In this document: one piece after another, positions 1 through 9,085 of the stretch
Position numbering within the stretch: the first letter of the stretch is position 1
How the letters are laid out: each line of letters begins with the position of its first letter
Origin: Fuerstiella marisgermanici
GTDB taxonomy: Bacteria > Planctomycetota > Planctomycetia > Planctomycetales > Planctomycetaceae
Length of the DNA stretch: 64,000 nucleotides
Direction of reading: 5' to 3'
Assembly (NCBI RefSeq): GCF_001983935.1
Contig: NZ_CP017641.1
Location: 1,240,001-1,304,000, forward strand
Notes under the pieces: model-generated
What the model saw: only the letters and a program-made list of their open reading frames with translations
What the model was told of the DNA's origin: nothing
Database searches by the model: none
Program-made: the position numbers and the translations under genes

Positions 1-32
1 CGGCACGTTCTCGAACAGAGAGGTACACCCCT

Positions 33-728
33 ATGAAGCATCAATGCAAATTTATGGTCAGCCTTCCAGCCCTCGCGTTCGGGCTGTTGCTCAACTGCGC
101 CGCAACGGCAGACATCATTGTCAACGGCGGTTTCGAACTGGACGCAAACACGGATGGAATCGCCGATGGCTGGACCTATGCGTCGCAGGACGCAAATCCT
201 CCAAATTTGACATTGGGCATAAACGCTTCACGGGCTTTCGAGGGCAACAACTTCGTTGGTTTCAACAGCGGAAATCAGGCTCCCAACGGCATCGTCCAAC
301 AGCTTGTTCCAACGAACACCGGAACCGAGTACACAGTGACATTCCACGTTGCGCGACTTGCGAACTCCCCCTTTTTCGGGACGTCGCAGATTTTTGGGGA
401 GGCCTTTGACGGCACCGGTACCAATCAGCTTGGGAGTCTTCTGCTGCAGGATCTGACAGGCAGCCCGTTCGGCGATCCTAATCGTCCGAGCTACGAAATG
501 GGAAGCTTCAGTTTTACGGCGACGGGAACACAGTCGCTGATCCGATTCTCCGATGCGACGACCAACAACGGCCAGAATTTTGATACTTCCCTGGACGCGG
601 TCAGCGTGACTGCGGTCCCCGAACCTTCGTCGTATGCTTTGCTGAGCGGGGCCGGAATCGGATTCGTCGTGGTCGGGCGACGGCGACGAGCGAATGCCAG
701 GCGAAGACCGACCTGGGGCGCTCACTGA
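33..728 (+). CDS. PEP-CTERM sorting domain secreted protein
   Basis: A 231-residue secreted protein. An N-terminal signal peptide (a hydrophobic run ending near the ATADI junction, about residue 27) is followed by a beta-rich domain opening with NGGFE, typical of carbohydrate-binding-like (DUF642-like) secreted proteins. The C-terminus has the PEP-CTERM signal: a VPEPSS motif near residue 195, a short hydrophobic helix (GAGIGFVVV) and a basic RRRR cluster. By family knowledge such tails are processed by an exosortase and the protein goes to the envelope or matrix. The purine-rich AGAGAGG just upstream of the ATG supports the start. No exosortase is in the window. The tail after the basic cluster (ANARRRPTWGAH) is longer than usual. 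The ligand is unknown. Confidence 0.85.
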   Translation: MKHQCKFMVSLPALAFGLLLNCAATADIIVNGGFELDANTDGIADGWTYASQDANPPNLTLGINASRAFEGNNFVGFNSGNQAPNGIVQQLVPTNTGTEYTVTFHVARLANSPFFGTSQIFGEAFDGTGTNQLGSLLLQDLTGSPFGDPNRPSYEMGSFSFTATGTQSLIRFSDATTNNGQNFDTSLDAVSVTAVPEPSSYALLSGAGIGFVVVGRRRRANARRRPTWGAH

Positions 729-1158
729 TTCTGGCTGTGCCCGAGTCACTTTCACTCAATGGTTTCGACAACTGATTTGTGGAACCCAACTCATGATCTA
801 TCTGAGTCCCAGGAGCCTGCCGCCGGGTGCCCCATCCGCGCAGCGGTTGGGCGCCGCAGGCACAGGAAGCTGCTCTCGAATGTTCCTCAGACTAGCAGCC
901 CGTTTTCGTAGTTGTGCCGTCAGAGTAGTCTCTTGTTGCTCCGCAACCCAGCCTGGACAGGCTGGGCCACCCAGCGCAGAGGCCACACGTATGGTTTTCA
1001 GTTTCGACGTGGGAACCTCATGTCGTTTCCCGCTAGCAACTTATGAAGAATCCGAAACCAATTCCAAATTTTCGCGTGGCGCTCGTGCAATATGACTGGT
1101 AGATGCCCGTCATTCGGCGCGTTACGTTTAAAGTCTCCACAATTCAAGTTTTTGAGCC
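729..1158. other. Intergenic region between two PEP-CTERM genes
   Basis: I see no credible gene in this 430-base stretch. It holds a strong hairpin (listed separately at 947-975) and, around 810-865, GC-rich partly self-complementary sequence (GCCTGCCGCC ... GGCGCCGCAGGC). Short open frames here have no recognisable protein character. A promoter for the gene starting at 1159 is expected in the right half, but I cannot pick out convincing boxes. Confidence 0.5.
947..975. repeat. REP-like compound hairpin
   Basis: CCCAGCCT / AGGCTGGG form a perfect 8-bp stem with a GGAC loop (947-966). The right arm can also pair with the next bases, GCTGGG-CCA-CCCAGC (961-975), so two mutually exclusive stem-loops are possible. 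There is no T tract, so a classic terminator is unlikely. It resembles short extragenic palindromes, but copy number elsewhere in the genome cannot be seen here. Confidence 0.5.
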
Positions 1159-1944
1159 ATGTATTCCACTCTTCGATCGGCCGCTGGTGCTGCCGTCACC
1201 GCCTCATTTCTTTTGGCATCCAGCCATCTCCACGCCGACATTATCTGGAATGCCTCATCCGGGCAAACACCGACCGGCACCGATCCGCTTTGGCTGCAAG
1301 TCGACGACGAGGATGATTTTGACCCCGTCATTGGTTCCTCCGGCGGCATCAACCACATGACTCTGCAAACCGACTCTGAAGGTATGCCGACGAATACGAG
1401 CAGAATGTACTTTCAAAGGCTTCCAGCAACTTTGCCGCTGGAAGCTGGCCGGGATCTGGTCGTCGAGTTTGAAATGCAACTGGTCTCCGGCACATCGTTC
1501 CTGCCAGCGTCCAGAGCACCAGCAACTGTCGCGATCAATGTCGCTGCGGGGGCTGCCATGTATCTGAATTTCACCGAAACCGGCATCGCTTTTCAGCAGT
1601 CCCAAACCAGCTTTTTTGATCAGGCTGCAATCAACACATCTGACTTCCATCAATACAGGCTCGAAATCGATCACGAAGCCGGAGCCGGTGGCGATGTCCT
1701 TCTGTACCAGGACGGCATATTGGTACAGACCTCATCGTTGCGGAACCAGCCATCGTTTTTCGGAACTCAGCCGAGAGTCTGGTTTGGCGAAGGCACGAAC
1801 GCCGCCTTTGGAGAATCCAACTGGCGTTCGTTCAGCGTCACCGCCGCCGTGCCCGAACCTTCGTCGTACGCCCTGCTGGCCGGAGCGACCATCGTGTTTG
1901 GCTGGCGGCGAAGGAAACGTTTATCAAGTCGGTCGCTGCGTTAG
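1159..1944 (+). CDS. PEP-CTERM sorting domain secreted protein
   Basis: A 261-residue secreted protein with an N-terminal signal peptide (hydrophobic AAGAAVTASFLLASS, then a likely cut near residue 27). The central domain looks like a concanavalin/LamG-type beta sandwich, with alternating strands such as LVVEFEMQLVSG and YRLEIDHEAG. The C-terminus has VPEPSS, the hydrophobic stretch ALLAGATIVFGW and a basic RRRKR end, which is the complete PEP-CTERM signal. It is the second such gene in 2 kb. The body does not look like a close duplicate of the gene at 33-728; only the tails are alike. Sugar binding is an inference from the fold guess. Start: the ATG gives a normal signal peptide with no extra residues. 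Confidence 0.85.
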   Translation: MYSTLRSAAGAAVTASFLLASSHLHADIIWNASSGQTPTGTDPLWLQVDDEDDFDPVIGSSGGINHMTLQTDSEGMPTNTSRMYFQRLPATLPLEAGRDLVVEFEMQLVSGTSFLPASRAPATVAINVAAGAAMYLNFTETGIAFQQSQTSFFDQAAINTSDFHQYRLEIDHEAGAGGDVLLYQDGILVQTSSLRNQPSFFGTQPRVWFGEGTNAAFGESNWRSFSVTAAVPEPSSYALLAGATIVFGWRRRKRLSSRSLR

Positions 1945-1959
1945 CAGTCGCAAATGCAG

Positions 1960-1997
1960 GCTCCTGCCTAACTGTAGAGGCGGCGGCAGGCGGGAGC
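1960..1997. repeat. Imperfect inverted repeat
   Basis: GCTCCTGCCT (1960-1969) and AGGCGGGAGC (1988-1997) are inverted copies with one mismatch, separated by an 18-base loop. The element lies 16 bases after the stop of the second PEP-CTERM gene. There is no T tract after the stem. It may act as a transcript-end structure or be a REP-like element. Confidence 0.45.
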
Positions 1998-2010
1998 ATG
2001 CCCTACGTTG

Positions 2011-2121
2011 ACTGTGCCCGAGCCATCGTCCACCGCACTGCTGGCCGTCATTGGAATCGGGTTCGTTGTGATACGGCGACACCGTTCGAAAATGAGCCAA
2101 TCCGCAGCAGGGTGCGGCTAA
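2011..2121 (+). pseudogene. Orphan PEP-CTERM tail (remnant)
   Basis: Reading from 2011 to the TAA at 2119-2121 gives TVPEPSS, then the hydrophobic ALLAVIGIGFVVI, then RRHR and a short end. This is a complete PEP-CTERM signal of 36 residues with no protein in front of it: the frame is closed by a TAG at 1975-1977 and no signal peptide or start precedes it. The GIGFVV core matches the tail of the gene at 33-728 better than its immediate neighbour. The likely history is a third PEP-CTERM gene whose body was deleted, or a duplicated 3' end. It is not expected to be expressed. Confidence 0.7.
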
Positions 2122-2197
2122 AAAATGCCACGCCGATTGACGCATCCGGACGACGGTCGGTGCCGCAATGACTCGATTCACCGAGATCGAGCGGCGT

Positions 2198-3580
2198 TCA
2201 GTTTTCGTCTTTGCCTGTGAGCAGGCGTTCGATTTCGTCGGCTCGGGAACCGACTTCGATGGCGCTGCGACGGATTTCTTCGGCGCTGACGGTGGCTCGA
2301 GGATAGGTGTCGACCATCACGAACCATGGCTTTCCATCGATGTCCTTAATAGAAAGGCCGCCGTGCAAGACGACAGCGTTGAGCCGCAGGGCGTCTTCGT
2401 AGAAATCGGTGCGAGCTTCACAGCAGAGGCTGTAGATGTTCAGCAGACGATCGCCCGCTCGATGATCACTGTTTTCGATGTATACCGCCTGATGTCGTTC
2501 TTCCGGCAACTTCAAATCGATTCGCACACCACTGCCTGCCTGTTCCCACTGGACACTGGGGATGCCGTGGAAGGCTTCGTAAACCAGTGAGTGCATATCG
2601 CGAGTGGACCCCAGAACGGCCTGCAGCAGTTGGGACACGGCGGCTCCGTCACGCGGGCGGTTTTCGGGGGCTCGAGCCAGCATGAGGCTAACGGCTTCTG
2701 CCATTTCGAGCGGGATGTCAGGATTGTGTCGTCGCACGCCTTTGTATTCGCCCGCAAGAATTGCGGCCATCAGCGACGTCATCGTCTCGCCTTCGAAGGG
2801 ATATTGGCCGGTCAGCATCAGGTAATAACAGACGCCCAACGCGAAGACATCACTGGCGGGCGACGCCTCAACGCCCTGCCATAATTCGGCGGCCATAAAG
2901 TGAGGCGTGCCGGCAAGCTTTGTGGTTCCGCCATTCGAAGAACGGATCTGCTTGGCAAGGCCGAAATCGGCGATCTTTGGGTGACCTGCAGGAGTGACCA
3001 ACACGTTGTCAGGTTTGAGATCGCGATGCACGATCCCCATGCGGTGAGCCATCGCCAAACCTTCGGCGATTCCGACAACCATTTGCGTGGCTCGCAAAGG
3101 GCCGATACCACCAGTGCTGTCGATTTCCTTTTGCAGTGACTGGCCGGGGACGAATTCCATTTCGAGGAAATGGTGAGGGCCTGTTTTGCCGATCGCATGC
3201 GTCGTCACGATGTTGGGATGCACCAGCGCGGCGGCCGCGCGCCCTTCGTTTTCAAACCTCGCGACGTAATCGATGCTGCGAGACGCCTGGCGTGGCGAAA
3301 GTACCTTCAACGCGACCTGGCGGTCCAGATTCTGATTGGTGGCGAGGTAGACGACTCCCATTCCGCCGCGGCCCAGCATGTTTTGGCAGGCGTAAATGTG
3401 AACGACCTGGCCGTCGAGCAGCACTTCGTCTAATTCGATACCTGTGGACGATGTCACGTCGCCGTCGTCGGGCACCAGCACTGTGTCCATCGACTGGGCC
3501 GGCAGCATGCCACACCGCGGACACTTCCCATCGTTGTTGGGGAAGGCCTCATTGCATCCGGGACAATAAAGTTCTGGCAC
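2198..3580 (-). CDS. Serine/threonine protein kinase with zinc ribbon
   Basis: A 460-residue Hanks-type kinase. Residues about 5-24 form a zinc ribbon (CPGC ... CPRC). The kinase domain covers about 60-330: glycine loop LGRGGMGVVY, catalytic lysine in VALKVL, HRDLKPDN loop, DFGLAK, and AAE in place of the usual APE. No transmembrane helix is seen, so it is probably cytoplasmic, unlike many bacterial kinases of this class. The C-terminal part (about 375-455) has a pattern recalling the YbjN / type III secretion chaperone-like fold (a LNA...HGGLSI segment followed by a long helix); this is a by-eye inference. It is transcribed divergently from the sulfotransferase-like gene. The targets are unknown. 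Confidence 0.88.
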   Translation of the reverse strand: MPELYCPGCNEAFPNNDGKCPRCGMLPAQSMDTVLVPDDGDVTSSTGIELDEVLLDGQVVHIYACQNMLGRGGMGVVYLATNQNLDRQVALKVLSPRQASRSIDYVARFENEGRAAAALVHPNIVTTHAIGKTGPHHFLEMEFVPGQSLQKEIDSTGGIGPLRATQMVVGIAEGLAMAHRMGIVHRDLKPDNVLVTPAGHPKIADFGLAKQIRSSNGGTTKLAGTPHFMAAELWQGVEASPASDVFALGVCYYLMLTGQYPFEGETMTSLMAAILAGEYKGVRRHNPDIPLEMAEAVSLMLARAPENRPRDGAAVSQLLQAVLGSTRDMHSLVYEAFHGIPSVQWEQAGSGVRIDLKLPEERHQAVYIENSDHRAGDRLLNIYSLCCEARTDFYEDALRLNAVVLHGGLSIKDIDGKPWFVMVDTYPRATVSAEEIRRSAIEVGSRADEIERLLTGKDEN

Positions 3581-3762
3581 GGCGGTTCAGTTCCCTCGAA
3601 AAAGTATCAATCGTTCGATTATAGTGGTTTCCGTCGCGGAACAGGTAGTGGCTGATGGACTGGAATGATCCGCGTCGGCCGCATTTCGATCTCATTCGCC
3701 GTTTCTTGCTGCCGTGTGGCGGCGAATATTGTATTTCTGAAAAATCGGCGGACAGACGATTC

Positions 3763-4410
3763 ATGTTGCAGGTCATTGGACTCGGTTATCCACGCACCGG
3801 CACGATGTCTTTAAAGCACGCTTTGGAGACGCTGGGCATTGGGCCATGTTACCACATGATTGAAGTGTTTCGTCGTCCTGAAGATGCTGACTTCTGGCTG
3901 GCCGCACTGAACGCCAACGGCAGCAAAACGGATTGGAATCGCGTGTTCGCCGGGTTTCCGTCGACAGCCGATTGCCCAGCGTGCTATTTTTGGCAGCCAT
4001 TGTGGGAATGCTATCCGCAAGCAAAATATGTTCTCACTGTGCGAAACGCGGACGACTGGTACGACAGCTTTCTGTCGACCGTTTACGAAGCGATGCAGCA
4101 CCCGGAACGGTCGCCCGATGAAAAGCACGCAGCAGTGCAGCGGATGGCGAAGAAGCTGATTCTGGACACCATGTTTCAGGGCCGCTTCGACGAACGTTCG
4201 TTCGCGATCGACAGCTACGAACGCCACAATCAGACGGTGATCGATACGCTGCCGAAAGATCAGCTACTGACGTTTAACGTGGCAGATGGCTGGAAGCCAC
4301 TGTGCGACTTTCTGGAAGTCGCGGTGCCCGACGAACCGTTTCCGCAATCGAATACGCGTGAAGAATTTCAGCAGCGGTTTGCCGTCGAACCACCAAATGC
4401 ATCGCCGTAA
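3763..4410 (+). CDS. Sulfotransferase-family protein
   Basis: A 215-residue protein starting MLQVIGLGYPRTGTMSLK. The YPRTGT loop is the 5'-phosphosulfate-binding P-loop of the sulfotransferase fold, and the layout (short, with NADDWYDSF and WKPLCDFL near the end) fits the Sulfotransfer_4-type family. The frame is open back to an ATG at 3655, but the extra 36 residues have no family character, so I chose the internal ATG at 3763. The reaction would be transfer of sulfate from PAPS to an unknown acceptor; some members of this family have no proven activity. It lies head-to-head with the kinase gene and near a sulfatase, which may be chance. Confidence 0.75.
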   Translation: MLQVIGLGYPRTGTMSLKHALETLGIGPCYHMIEVFRRPEDADFWLAALNANGSKTDWNRVFAGFPSTADCPACYFWQPLWECYPQAKYVLTVRNADDWYDSFLSTVYEAMQHPERSPDEKHAAVQRMAKKLILDTMFQGRFDERSFAIDSYERHNQTVIDTLPKDQLLTFNVADGWKPLCDFLEVAVPDEPFPQSNTREEFQQRFAVEPPNASP

Positions 4411-4448
4411 AAACGGCGTTGGCGCATGACTGCAGAAGCGTGCGTGTC

Positions 4449-7403
4449 TTACGGTTTGGGTTTGGCCTTTTCGTTTTCGCGAACCTTATCCACGATGGCC
4501 TGCCAGTCCGGGTGCTGATGCAGCATCTTCAGGTCGGGGTCATCCAACAGATGTTCAAGGTCGTCGAAACCGCCCTTGCGATTCGTGCAATCCTGCAGCA
4601 GCGTGATGGCACGCTGTTCGTATTTAGCCTGCACTTCGGTGTTCGGCGCGACTTCTGACGCTCGCCCATACACGCACGCTGTGTTGTAAATGGTGTCGCG
4701 GCGAAGCTGTGTCGTCAGGTCCGGGATTTTTTCAAACTGAGCTTCGGCTTCTGCGATCCCCTGTTCGACATTGCCGAGACGCACCTGAGCGATGGCCGAG
4801 ATGCTTTCGATGACGGCATCTTCCGGATTCTGCCGTGCCGCAATTTGCAGGTCCTTCATCGCAGGTTCGGGATGGTCTGTTCTTAGATACAGTGACGCTC
4901 GTGAAACATACAGTGACGTGTAGAAAGGATCCTTTTCTAACAGCTCACTAATGGCCTTAATGGCTTCTTCGTGCTCACCCGCATTGCGTAATTCGAAGAT
5001 CTTTTTGAAGTCAGCTTGATACGGCGTGGAGCGAAAATACGATCGAGTCCCCTCATCAATGCAGTTGTCTGCCATATCTGAAAGTTTAAGCACCGACGAC
5101 CGATGACAACGATTGACGATTCGCCGGGCTTCCGGGTACGTCACGTTTTTTAGTTGCTCAAGCGTTCGCGCAAACAGACTTTGCGTGGCGGAGTCGAAAC
5201 CGTCGGCGTCGTCAATCTTCAGGCGAAGAGCTTCCAGGAAGTCGACGACAACTTGAATCGATTCCGGGGTGCCCTGCCTGCTAAGCGTCGACAACGCGAT
5301 GTTTTGGACTCTGATATCCTTTTGCAAGCAGGCGGTGGCGGTTTGCAGCCAGCTCGGGTGGTTCATGCCGCTGAGATGCCCCAACAGAAATCCGAGTTGA
5401 TCGCTGCTCATTTCCTCAATATTTTCTGTCAGTTCTGTGATGCATTGATGATCCGCACAGCGAACAGCCGTTCGAAAGACCTGAGTGGCCGTGTTGCTGG
5501 TGACGGCTTCGCTTTCAATCAGATTCAAGAGACGGTCCGCGTATCGAGTGTCAGGGTACTTGCGAATTGTTTGCAAAACCTGACCTGTCATCATGCGATT
5601 ATGCGACCCGGGCCGCGGCCCAAGTCGGTCGTTCAAAGCTTTCGTTTGCTGCTTTGTCAGTTGATCCGGCGAATCATCTGAGGCGGCTTCGGGCGGGAGT
5701 CGCTGTTCGATGTAAGCGGTCGCCAGAGCTTCATCCGCGCCATCAGGAGACCGCAGCAGGTAGCTCATCAACACGTCCTGCGCAACCGGATCATGAATCT
5801 CAAGCAGAGTTTCCCGAGCCACGCTTAATAGTTGATCGTTGTCGTGTGCCTGCAAAAACACAAGAACCTTCGACAGCGATTGCGACGCCCTCGCGATAGC
5901 CCTTGCTTCTTCTTTTGCAGCGATCGCCTGTTCGGCGGCGGCTTCCGATTTGTCTGCGGCTTCGTCCGAGTCTGAATCTTCTTCGTCGGCGTCTTCGTTG
6001 GCAGAAGTGGGTGGCTCTGAAAAGCGGCGCAGCTGACTGATGGCGTAGTCGGTTAACAGTCGTGAATGTCGGTGGTCACTGGATTCCAGCACCTTTTTGA
6101 CAATGACTTCCCGCAGCACGTGATCATCCTTGCCATCTCTCCAAATCTTGTTCAGGGTGGCAACGCTGTTGGGGGAAACTGACTTCACCAGCGATTCGAC
6201 GGCGGCTTCAGAAACCTGTTTGTCTTCGTGTTGGACGAGCTCAATCAAAGTTTCGGCCACCGATGGAAACGGAACGCGGAACAGGTTCTTCGCAACTAGA
6301 ACCTGATAGTCCGTTGTTCGATTCTTTGCCTGACGCACGACTTCCTGAAGCTGCGGTTCGGTGAGTCGATCCAGATTTGCTTCGATCGCGACAAGCTGCA
6401 CTCCCGGTTCTTCGTGCGCCAGATCTCGTAAGGCATCCTCCAGCGGAACATGGTTGTAGGCGAGTCGAAGACTATCTGCGATGGCTCGGTCACGATCTGT
6501 TTTGAAGACGGGACTCTGCCGCGCGTAGTAGCCTGACTGTGACGTCTGAGTGGCCATGCCAACCACGTGGAAGCTTTCGAATTGCACAGGCGCCTGCAAC
6601 GTCTTCGAAAACACGCCGCGCTGACCGTTTTGCCCTGCCTGTACCGACGCCAGCCAGCCCGCAATCGACGAGCGCATGCTGTACAGATTTGGGGGCGGAT
6701 CCTTTGGATGCACAGAAAGCAGCACTCGTTCGTTGCCACTACGTTTTAATGCCTGCAGCTGTTCAGAAATCAGCCAGACCCCAAGATGGTCAACCGTTCT
6801 GTGAAATTCGACAATTGCCAGGCAATCGTCCGGCCCGACGTGCGATGTGGAAATTTTTGTCGTCCGTCGCGCTTCGGCGTTCAGATCGGCCTCAAAGACC
6901 GTTCCGTCGTAATTCCACGTCAGAACCATATTCGGTTCTTTGGAAGACGCGAAACGCACGTTGAACGCCAAACTGCCCACGCGGCTTTCTCCCGGCGGGA
7001 TTTCCGTGTTCCTGACAATCAATGGTTCAGGGACGGCCGGATTGAAGTCGCACGGCGTTTGATTTAGCGACGCAGCGAAGTCTGCCGCATCCAAGGTGCA
7101 GGTGGTGGCCGTGTTGTTGGTGATGGAAACCTGAACCACGAGTTGGCCGTGAATCACATCCAGCGACGACAGGTTTTCAATCTTGACATGAAGAACTTCC
7201 AGCTTCAGCCCGTTTGCAGATTCTTCGTCAGAATTCGTTTCTGCGGCTTTGTCTGGAACCGCCTGTTGACCGGGCTTTGTTTTCGCAGCTGCGGCTGTTT
7301 CATCGGATGCGAATCCAGGCGATTGCAGGCTACACAGCAATCCGGCCAGAAGCAGCCATGCGATCGTCAGTCGATTGTTGCATTGCGAAACGAATGAGCG
7401 CAT
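4449..7403 (-). CDS. Secreted HEAT/TPR repeat protein
   Basis: A 984-residue exported protein with no known catalytic motif. The ATG at 7403 gives a proper signal peptide (basic start, hydrophobic WLLLAGLLCSL, cut near FASDE); the frame is open a further 26 residues upstream but that would spoil the signal. After it comes a beta-rich domain (about 50-200), then helical HEAT-like repeats (about 330-720) broken by a highly acidic and alanine-rich linker near 464-511. The end (about 785-980) has TPR units (EEAIKAISELLEKDP, EPAMKDLQIAARQNP) and a DPDLKMLHQHPDW segment common at the end of TPR proteins. The likely role is a periplasmic scaffold; partners are unknown. It stands alone, convergent with the sulfotransferase gene. 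Confidence 0.8.
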   Translation of the reverse strand: MRSFVSQCNNRLTIAWLLLAGLLCSLQSPGFASDETAAAAKTKPGQQAVPDKAAETNSDEESANGLKLEVLHVKIENLSSLDVIHGQLVVQVSITNNTATTCTLDAADFAASLNQTPCDFNPAVPEPLIVRNTEIPPGESRVGSLAFNVRFASSKEPNMVLTWNYDGTVFEADLNAEARRTTKISTSHVGPDDCLAIVEFHRTVDHLGVWLISEQLQALKRSGNERVLLSVHPKDPPPNLYSMRSSIAGWLASVQAGQNGQRGVFSKTLQAPVQFESFHVVGMATQTSQSGYYARQSPVFKTDRDRAIADSLRLAYNHVPLEDALRDLAHEEPGVQLVAIEANLDRLTEPQLQEVVRQAKNRTTDYQVLVAKNLFRVPFPSVAETLIELVQHEDKQVSEAAVESLVKSVSPNSVATLNKIWRDGKDDHVLREVIVKKVLESSDHRHSRLLTDYAISQLRRFSEPPTSANEDADEEDSDSDEAADKSEAAAEQAIAAKEEARAIARASQSLSKVLVFLQAHDNDQLLSVARETLLEIHDPVAQDVLMSYLLRSPDGADEALATAYIEQRLPPEAASDDSPDQLTKQQTKALNDRLGPRPGSHNRMMTGQVLQTIRKYPDTRYADRLLNLIESEAVTSNTATQVFRTAVRCADHQCITELTENIEEMSSDQLGFLLGHLSGMNHPSWLQTATACLQKDIRVQNIALSTLSRQGTPESIQVVVDFLEALRLKIDDADGFDSATQSLFARTLEQLKNVTYPEARRIVNRCHRSSVLKLSDMADNCIDEGTRSYFRSTPYQADFKKIFELRNAGEHEEAIKAISELLEKDPFYTSLYVSRASLYLRTDHPEPAMKDLQIAARQNPEDAVIESISAIAQVRLGNVEQGIAEAEAQFEKIPDLTTQLRRDTIYNTACVYGRASEVAPNTEVQAKYEQRAITLLQDCTNRKGGFDDLEHLLDDPDLKMLHQHPDWQAIVDKVRENEKAKPKP

Positions 7404-7528
7404 TTGGATAACTCCGTGGCTGAATGTCGTGCCTAAAGTGTACCCATTTGACAAAGCCGTGACCATCGGGGAAATTCCCAAACAGCTGCAGACTTAGCAG
7501 TGCGACCTCCTTCAATCAGAACGATTCG

Positions 7529-9004
7529 ATGATGATCAACGCCGACAACTCCAGGCTTTTGTATAGTGTTCTGCTTAGTTGCATCGCTCTGCTGCCATGC
7601 CAGCAGGTACGCGCGGCGAACGATGAGCCCAACGTTGTCATCATTCTGGTCGATGATATGGGCTACGGAGATCCCGGCTGCTACAACGCCGAATCCAAAA
7701 TTCCGACCCCACATATCGACTCAATCGCGCGCGACGGCATCAAATTCACCGACGCTCATGCGCCTGGTCCGCTATGCCATCTGTCTCGTTACGGGCTGCT
7801 GACGGGCCGCTATCCCTTCCGAGCGAAAGTGGGGGCGTGGCGAGACGGGCCGACGATTACCGATCAGCAGGTGACGCTGCCCGCGTTTCTGAAAGCCGCC
7901 GGCTACGACACGGCCATGGTGGGCAAGTGGCATCTGGGCTTTGCAGAAAACGGGTACGACAAAGCCATGCTCGGCGGCCCGGTTCATCGCGGCTTCGATT
8001 CGTTTTTTGGCATTCCCGCGTCGACCGATATTCCGCCGTACTTCTACATTCGTGGCGACAGGGCCGTCGCGGCACCGTCAAATCGTATCGAAGCGAACAA
8101 CAGTGACGGTTGGTCGCCAATTCAAGGGGCGTTCTGGCGGGCCGGCGGGATTGCTCCCGACCTGACGCTAAAGGGTGTGTTGCCGCGTTTTACGAATGAA
8201 GCCGTCGATGTGATTGCGGCTCATGGGAAAAAGGACAAGGCTGATCGGGCACCATTGATGTTGTACCTTGCCTACCCGGCACCACACACGCCGTGGCTTC
8301 CGTCGCCGGAATTCGTTGGCAAGAGTGGAGCTGATATGTACGGCGATTTTATGATGATGGTTGACCACAACATCGGTCAGGTTTTGCACGCGATTGATGA
8401 GTCTGGCTTAAGCGACGACACGCTATTGGTTTTCACGTCTGACAATGGCCCGACATGGTACGACAAAGACGTGAAACGGTTCGGGCACGATAGTTCGGGC
8501 GGATTGCGAGGCATGAAGGCGGATGCGTGGGAAGCTGGCCACCGAATGCCATTTGTGGTCCGCTGGCCGGGGCGAGTGCAAGCGGGGTCGACGTCGGATC
8601 GGCTGATTTCTTTTGTCGACATTTATGCGACGCTGGCGGCGATCCTGAAACAGCCACTGCCCGCCACCGCCGCACCGGATAGTTTCGATTTCCACGATGC
8701 ACTGCTGCAGAAGCCGTCTGCCGACACCGTCGCTCGTCGCGTGCTGCCTTTACAATCGGGGACTGGAATGATGACCATTCGGTCTGGCGACTGGAAGCTC
8801 ATTCAGGGATTAGGGTCCGGTGGATTTTCTCAGCCCCGCAAAATCCAGCCGCAACCTGGCGGACCGATCGGGCAACTGTTCAACCTGAAGACTGACCTCG
8901 CAGAAAAACAGAATGTCTACGCCGAATCGCCAGCTGTGGTGGCTGAGTTGTCAGCTGTCCTGGAACAGGTGAAAACAGCAATTGGCCACCGACTCATGAA
9001 ATGA
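7529..9004 (+). CDS. Secreted sulfatase with unusual active-site motif
   Basis: A 491-residue member of the sulfatase / alkaline phosphatase superfamily. A signal peptide (about 1-29) precedes VVIILVDDMGYGD, which holds the metal-binding aspartates. GKWHLGF and DNGP are further metal and sulfate ligands, and the SGGLRGMK segment is typical. The formylglycine motif is normally C-x-P/A-x-R; here residues 83-87 read CHLSR followed by YGLLTGR, so the third position is leucine. The cysteine is present but its conversion to formylglycine may be impaired. The substrate is probably a sulfated polysaccharide, as for most planctomycete sulfatases. It is transcribed away from the HEAT/TPR gene; there is no operon partner. 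Confidence 0.88.
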   Translation: MMINADNSRLLYSVLLSCIALLPCQQVRAANDEPNVVIILVDDMGYGDPGCYNAESKIPTPHIDSIARDGIKFTDAHAPGPLCHLSRYGLLTGRYPFRAKVGAWRDGPTITDQQVTLPAFLKAAGYDTAMVGKWHLGFAENGYDKAMLGGPVHRGFDSFFGIPASTDIPPYFYIRGDRAVAAPSNRIEANNSDGWSPIQGAFWRAGGIAPDLTLKGVLPRFTNEAVDVIAAHGKKDKADRAPLMLYLAYPAPHTPWLPSPEFVGKSGADMYGDFMMMVDHNIGQVLHAIDESGLSDDTLLVFTSDNGPTWYDKDVKRFGHDSSGGLRGMKADAWEAGHRMPFVVRWPGRVQAGSTSDRLISFVDIYATLAAILKQPLPATAAPDSFDFHDALLQKPSADTVARRVLPLQSGTGMMTIRSGDWKLIQGLGSGGFSQPRKIQPQPGGPIGQLFNLKTDLAEKQNVYAESPAVVAELSAVLEQVKTAIGHRLMK

Positions 9005-9085
9005 GTGGCAGGCACGACGATTGAAATCGCAAACTCAGCGAAATCGATCCGCAGTGTCCGGTTCGCCGTCGCCGCCATTTCCCAT

